Origin: Hemerocallis citrina
Lineage: Eukaryota; Streptophyta; Magnoliopsida; Asparagales; Asphodelaceae
DNA: 64,000 bases
Reading direction: 5' to 3'
Assembly: GCA_017893485.1 (NCBI GenBank)
Contig: CM030368.1
Location: 112,610,220 to 112,674,219, forward strand
Shown piece by piece: positions 58,867-64,000 of this stretch. The notes beneath the pieces were generated by a model, which did no database searches, was not told where the DNA came from, and saw nothing but the letters and a program-made list of their open reading frames with translations. Numbering within the stretch: the stretch's first letter is position 1; each line of letters opens with the position of its first letter. Position numbers and translations under genes: made by a program.

Positions 58867-59419
58867 GAGGGATTAGGGTTAATATTACACGTTGGGTTAA
58901 TGGGTAATGGGTTGTGGGTATATAGGAGTTGTAATAGGATTTGTTTAATTTGGCTTTAATTAGGATACAAATTGTATAGGATAACTAATAGGATTGGGGA
59001 TTTACTTTGGTTTTGGTAAATCTTATTAGGGATCAAATTATAGGATTAAGAAATAGGATCACAACCAATCACCACCACACACCCAAAAAAATAAAATGGA
59101 CAGGAACAAAATTAAAGAAAGAACAAAATATTGAAGAACGGAACAAAACAGACAACCAATCAAACACAAAGAGCTCAACATGAAATAAAACGAATATATA
59201 TTGAAAACAACTCAAATATACGATTCAGAACGAATACAAGAGAGAAAATACACCAAAATGACAAATACACTAAAAAAATACACAAAATAAAAACAGGGGT
59301 TACAATTCTACCGACCTAACAAGAAGAATTTCGTCCTCGAAATTCAAAAAGAAGATATATAGGGTAAACCCAAAACAACCAAAAGAACAAAACAAAACTA
59401 CCCAAACAAATGAGGAAAC

Positions 59420-60780
59420 TTCTACTGAATCTCCTCCTCCAGCTCCCAAGTCGACTCACCAGGCAAGTGAGGATTCAAAGCAACACGAACAAACTTGATG
59501 ACCTTGTTCTTAAGCACTTTCTCCTGCCGATCTACTATAGCAATTGGCGGAATCTCACAAGTCAAATCCGGCCGAACGGTCAACTTAGAATAGTCGATCA
59601 CGTGGCTCTCATCTCGGATATATCTCCTGAGTTATGAGACATGGAAAACATCGTGCAACCCTGATAACACTGGCGGCAAAGCAAGACGATAGGCCACCCT
59701 GCCTATTCGCTCCAAAATCTCAAACGGTCCAATAAACCTAGGACTAAGCTTGCCCCCACCACCAAACCGAATTACACCGTGCCACGGCGATACCTTAAGG
59801 AAAATATGGTCACCAACCCCAAACTACAAAGCTCTCCGATGGACATCGGCCCATCGCTTCTGTCGATCCTGAGCTGCTTGCAAATGCTTCCTGATCTGAA
59901 CCACAACATCTACTGTCTTAGTGATCAACTCCGGACCTAACAACCTTCCCTCACCAATGTCATCCCAGCACACTGGCGATCTGCACTTCCGCCCATAAAG
60001 TGGCTAGAACGGAGCAACTTTAATACTGGCTTGAAAACTTTTATTGTACGAGAACTCCACGAGATGCAAATGATCCTCCCAAGACCCACCAAACTGAAGC
60101 ATACAGGACCTCAACATGTCCTCAAGAATCTGAATAGTCTGCTCTGACTGTCTATCAGCCTAGGGATGAAAAGTTTTACTGTACTTTAATTTACTCTCCA
60201 AACTGTTCTGAAGACTCTCCCAGAACTGAGATCTGAATCTCGTATCCTTATCGAATACAATACTGACTGGAACCCCATAAAGTCTAACAATCTCTTGTAT
60301 ATACCTCTCAGCTAGGCTCTCAGTAGACTGACCGATACGAAAGGGACTGAAGTGAGCACTCTTCGTCAACCGGTCAACAATCACCCAAATGTCATTATGA
60401 CCCTTAGGACTCCTCGGCAAAGCGGTCACAAAATCAATAGTGATGTGTTCCCACTTCCACTCTAAAATAGGAAGCAGTTGAAGAAGTCCAGCGGTTCTCT
60501 GATGCTCTGCCTTAACCTGCTGACAGACCAAACACTGAGAAACAAACCGAGCCGCAACCCTCTTCATACCATGCCACCAGAAATGAAGCTTCAAATTCTG
60601 ATACATCTTAGTACCGCCCGGATGGATAGAATACGAAGACTGATGAGCTTCTTCAAGTAACCTCTGATGAACTTCACCCTTAGGGACACACAACTGGGAC
60701 CCAAAACGAAGCGATCCATCAGCATGAATAACCATGTCCCTTCTAGACCGAGACTCAACCTCAGCTCGAAAACCCTATAA
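59420..60780 (-). pseudogene. Element 4 pol: integrase (intact core, broken C terminus)
   Basis: The frame 60160-60735 holds the zinc-binding region (EEAHQSSYSIHPGGTKMYQN and QCLVCQQVK) and the core with catalytic aspartates (ITIDFVTALPRSPKGHNDIW, SIVFDKDTRFRSQFWESLQN). The C-terminal GPY/F and chromodomain part at 59420-60159 is split into several frames. Its end reads NPHLPGESTWELEEEIQ, a TAG, then KFPHLFG, a Tekay/Del-like chromodomain tail. Integrase inserts the cDNA, and the chromodomain would bias it to heterochromatin. Confidence 0.88.
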
Positions 60781-60789
60781 CTGCGCATC

Positions 60790-61414
60790 ACCAGCCTGCA
60801 CCTCCTTAATCTGATCAACAAGAGACGACTGCAGCTGGAGCACCAAACAACTCCGACCAGAACTCGGCAACACAACATCCAACTCCAATCTCCTCATCTG
60901 CCCAATGAGATCACTCTGCTGAGTAAGAAACATAAGTGTTGGTCTCCTGCTCAAAGCATCTGGCACCAGTTTACTTTATCAGGATGGTATTGCAAACTGA
61001 TGTCATAATCGGCCATAATTTCCAACCAACGCCTTTGCCTCATGTTTAACTCCTTCTGGGTGAAGACGTACTTGAGACTTTTGTGTTCTGTAAAGATCTC
61101 CACTCAATCTCCAAGTAAATATTGTCTCCAAGGCTTCAAAGCATGAATCACTGCCGCTAACTCCAAGTCATGAGTAGGATAGTTCTTCTCATGGGGCCTC
61201 AACTACCTCGATGCATACGCAACACTCGGTCCTTCTGCATTAAAACTGCTCCAAGACCCTTACCAGAAGCATCACAGTAAATTACAAATCTGCTTGAACC
61301 ATCGGGAATAGTCAACACAGGCGCTGATGTCAATCTATTTTTCAACTCAACAAAAGCCTCATTGCACTCATCAGACCGACAAAACTTTCGATCCTTCCCA
61401 GTCAATTTAGTCAA
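60790..61414 (-). pseudogene. Element 4 pol: RNase H
   Basis: The frame 61199-61414 starts in the RT connection (LTGKDRKFCRSDECNEAFVE) and has [20 protein letters not shown], with the first catalytic Asp. The remainder (FTDHKSL-type region, tether [19 protein letters not shown]) continues in other frames to 60790. Confidence 0.82.
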
Positions 61415-62160
61415 TGGTCATGCTATCTTCGAAAAGTCTTTGACGAACTTCCGATAATAGCCAGCCAAACCAAGAAAACTCCTGACCTCTGAAACTGACT
61501 TGGGAATAGGCCAATCCTTCACAGCCTAAACCTTGGCCGGATTCCACAAAAACACTATCGCCAGAAATAATGTGCCCCAAGAAAGAAACCCTGTCGAGCC
61601 AAAACTCGCACTTGTTGAGTTTTCCATAGAGCTGATTCTCTCTCAAAGACTGCAGAACCACTCTAAGATGCTTAGCATGATCTTCCCGATTCCAGAAATA
61701 CACCAAAATATCATCAATGAAGACCACCACAAATCTATCCAAGAACTGAGTGAAAACCCGGTTCATAAGACTCATGAATACAGCCAGCGCGTTCGTGACC
61801 CCAAATGGCATCTTGCCCGTATCTAAAAGTAGTCTTCTGTATATCTGCAGCCTTCATCTTGACTTGGTGATACCCAGAACGAAGATCCAGCTTCGAGAAA
61901 ACAGCAGCCCCACCCTACCTGATCAAACAAATCATCGATCCTGGAAAACGGATACCGCTTCTTCACGGTAACTCTATTCAGTTCCTGATAATCCATGCAC
62001 AGTCTACGACTACCATCCTTCTTGTTGACAAAAAGGACCGGTGCACCCCAAGGCGAAACACTAGGTATGATGAAACCCAAATCAAGCAACTGCTGAATCT
62101 ACACCTTAAGCTCTACTAGCTCAACTGGTGCCATCCTGTAGGGACTCTTTGATATCGGTG
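61415..62160 (-). pseudogene. Element 4 pol: reverse transcriptase, frameshifted
   Basis: The frame 61407-61811 carries [20 protein letters not shown], the intact catalytic [11 protein letters not shown], and [19 protein letters not shown]. The frame 61823-62089 carries [39 protein letters not shown] and RIDDLFDQ before a shift. A small deletion near 61812-61822 removes part of the GYGHFE-type segment. Confidence 0.88.
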
Positions 62161-62177
62161 CTGTTCCAGGCTGAACA

Positions 62178-62701
62178 TCAATACCTGAATTCCACTTCCC
62201 TATCAGGGGATAAGCCAGGCAACTCATCTGGAAAAACATCCAAGAAATTCCGAACTACTAGAGGCGCAGCCTCACTACCTGAGTGCAATTCCATCACAGA
62301 ATCCACCTGTTCAACTACAGTCTTTGTTCGGCCAAGGGAAGACTCCCTGGCACGGAACTCAAATTCTGCTCGATCTGGAATTCTGAAGACAACTTTCTTG
62401 GCACGGCAATCAATAATGGCATGGGCTTCACCCAACCAATTCATACCGAGAATGACATCGAATCCTGAATTTCCAATTATAATCAGGTTGGCTTTGAAAT
62501 CTGCATCCCCAATAACAACGGGACATTGCTTGTACTCACGGGAACATATGACAACTCCACCACCTATCGCAATGTTCCAAGTCTCTGACATGTTGCTGCA
62601 TTCTAACTGATGGCGAGCGACAAATCGAGAGGAGACAAAAGAATGGGTTGTCCCAGAATCAAAAAGAACATGGACGGAAAAAGAGCAAACAAGGATGATA
62701 C
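62178..62701 (-). pseudogene. Element 4 pol: aspartic protease
   Basis: After the intron 2 acceptor the frame gives VHVLFDSGTTHSFVSSRF, the complete catalytic motif. The frame 62178-62591 continues WNIAIGGGVVICSREYKQCP, NSGFDVILGMNWLGEAHAII and RNFLDVFPDELPGLSPDREV, then shifts before RT. A stop-free path through the active site suggests it was functional recently. Confidence 0.86.
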
Positions 62702-62847
62702 CTAAAAGGAATCAAAGACAATGAGAAAGAATAGACAATTAAAGGTGAGGTAGGAAAAAAAACAATGCAGAAAGATAACATAAAGAAGCAAAGCAAGACC
62801 AAAAGAAAGAAAACAATAGAGAAACAAAACAACAAAACAACATATAC
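62702..62847 (-). other. Candidate intron 2 (gag-protease junction), 146 nt
   Basis: Donor GTGGTAG|GTATAT, acceptor GATTCCTTTTAG|GTATC, T-rich. The unspliced gag frame stays open across the whole intron and ends at the acceptor TAG (62704-62702). Splicing joins gag to protease in phase 1. Confidence 0.78.
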
Positions 62848-64000
62848 CTACCACAACTCCTTCAGCTGTCTTAGCATCTGTAGCAGTCAAGTTGAAAGGC
62901 TGACCTCTCCTCGGAACAGCGGTCCTCTGATCGACAATCTGATGCTGGGAAGGAAGCGGTGGCCTAACTGGACCACGAGCTGGAACTGCCGGCTGGACAG
63001 GACCACGGACTGGAAGAGTCGCCCTCTACTGTGGACAATCCCGCAAAGTGTGGTTAGAAGCACCACAAGCAAAACAACGGCGATTGGCCAGCCTACAGTC
63101 CTTACGCTCATGCCAGACAAGTCGACAAAAGTCTTAAAAACCACCCCTCTGGGAACCAGCAGAAGAGTAAGGAGCTACTCTAACTGGGTGGGCGGAAACC
63201 GGCCTCCGAATAGGCCCTCCAGAAGGCCTAGCAACCGCAGCGGGAACAGTCCGCTGAAAAGAAGATGAACCACCACGAGCCTGCTCCTGAGCTCGGGCTG
63301 ACTCAAGAGCCTCAGTGTAGGTACGCAAGCGAAGAGAGATAAGATCCCTCTTGATATCCTGCTCAAGCCCATTTGTGAATCTACGAGCCCTATCCTCTTC
63401 GGTTGCCACAAAAATGGCAGGGAAGCGACTAAGTATAGTAAACTCAGCTGTGTACTCATCCACTGACCTAGAACTCTGTTGCAAGAAGTCCATGTTACAG
63501 CATTTTATGAACAATTATGTAACAAAATTCAAAATAGAATAATGACATAACCTATTTTATGGCCAGGAATTGCTGTTCCATCTCAATTCGAGTACTACTG
63601 GGGAAGAATTTCTCCAAGAATCCCTGAGTAAAAGTAGCCCAAGCAATAGGCCTCTCAAGTCACTCAGACTCGGCCATCCACCAGATATAGGCCAGATCCA
63701 TCAGCTGGATGGAAACCACGTCCACCCGATCAACTTCGGCAACACGAGCCGCTAACAACAAGCGCTCAGTTCGGATCAACCACTGTTCAGCCTCCAAAGG
63801 CATCTCAATGCCGGAAAAATGGTCAGGATGCAGCCTCATAAAATTTGAAACTATCCCTGGACGAGGCAGAAGATTTGCCTGCACAGGCACAACAGGAGGC
63901 AGAACCCGGGCAGCTTCAAGAGCAGCCATCACAAGATCACTGTGGTTTTGCTACTGATTAATCAGCTGCACAAGCACAGTAGTGACAGCCTCTATCGGAT
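62848..64000 (-). pseudogene. Element 4 gag, partial, two candidate introns
   Basis: The start lies beyond the window. The visible N-terminal part has a TAG after VLVQLINQ, then VMAALEAARVLPPVVPVQAN, MRLHPDHFSGIEMPLEAEQW and WMAESE; the EKFFP-type stretch follows to intron 1 at 63551. Exon 2 (frame 63134-63475) reads SRSVDEYTAEFTILSRFPAI and on to a basic segment. The zinc knuckle CFACGASNHTLRDC lies at about 63030-63075, then TAG and a tail ending TAEGVVVG. The role is particle assembly and RNA binding. Confidence 0.84.
63476..63551 (-). other. Candidate intron 1 in gag, 76 nt
   Basis: Donor AAATAG|GTTATG, acceptor TTGCAACAG|AGTTC. Homologous to 37852-37929 with the same exon-end TAG. CTGTAACAT near 63495 is a possible branch site. 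The size is near the lower limit of plant introns. Confidence 0.68.

Larger units (their letters stand above)
55935..59304 (-). repeat. Element 4 3' LTR, about 3.37 kb
   Basis: TGTCACGCCCCGC at the left, aggggttaca at the right (TGTAACCCCTG on the minus strand). Contains a TATA-like CATATAAACA (58857-58866, minus), GC-rich leader DNA (58560-58850), a GC-type splice donor at 58420-58428, and the conserved stem at 56368-56389. The proline-rich frame 58575-58787 is leader sequence, not a recognised gene. Confidence 0.88.
55935..64000 (-). mobile_element. Chromovirus element 4 (Ty3/Gypsy), runs off the right edge
   Basis: From left to right on the plus strand: complete 3' LTR (55935-59304), integrase, RNase H, RT, protease, candidate intron 2, gag with candidate intron 1. 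The gag start, primer site and 5' LTR lie beyond 64000. It is inserted in a D LTR; the left target-site copy would be ATAGG (55930-55934). It is the best preserved of the three chromoviruses: integrase core, RT catalytic FIDD and protease DSG motifs are intact, but frameshifts and CAG-to-TAG stops remain. Confidence 0.9.

Overview
The window is gene-poor, repeat-rich plant nuclear DNA. Nearly every base belongs to nested transposable elements. The flowering-plant assignment rests on Athila-type and chromodomain-type Ty3/Gypsy polyproteins, tRNA-iMet and tRNA-Asp primer sites, a CACTA transposon, and captured fragments of two plant housekeeping genes. No intact host gene, rRNA, tRNA gene or CRISPR array is visible.

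Layout, left to right. 1-1269: outer end of a family-B LTR, inserted in the RT gene of an Athila element (1270 to about 6441, minus strand), which itself sits in a plus-strand family-C LTR (to 9341). About 9451-18195: chromovirus element 3 (minus), inserted in the chromodomain region of element 2. Element 2 (minus) is split into 18196-18837 and 34461 to about 39767. The break between these parts is filled by a family-B element (18838 to about 34460) with LTRs of about 5.1 kb and only 1.4 kb of internal DNA, encoding a lone triple zinc-knuckle protein; its 3' LTR is rearranged around an inverted, diverged LTR piece. 39768-53506: a plus-strand C LTR interrupted by a family-D solo LTR (40634-51490, TSD TAAAT), which is interrupted in turn by a 7.27-kb CACTA transposon (41622-48886). 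53507-55934: remnant of another D element, into which chromovirus element 4 (55935 to beyond 64000, minus) has inserted.

Two things stand out. First, the three C-family chromoviruses (elements 2, 3, 4) share what look like spliceosomal introns: one of 76-84 nt inside gag, one of 146-157 nt between the gag zinc knuckle and the protease active site, and probably a leader intron whose donor (GT or GC type) lies in the LTR and whose acceptor abuts the gag start codon. Intron lengths differ modulo 3, yet removal restores the frame each time. In elements 3 and 4 the stop codon of the unspliced gag frame is the TAG of the 3' splice site. Splicing would therefore separate genomic RNA from mRNA and Gag from Gag-Pol. 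Second, the CACTA element lacks a recognisable transposase but carries exon-intron fragments resembling LCB1 (serine palmitoyltransferase subunit 1) and PMP22 (Mpv17/PMP22 family), so it is a gene-capturing (Pack-CACTA-like) element.

All pol genes show stops, frameshifts or lost catalytic residues except the integrase core of element 4. Boundaries and families were assigned by reading alone; no alignment or database search was run.
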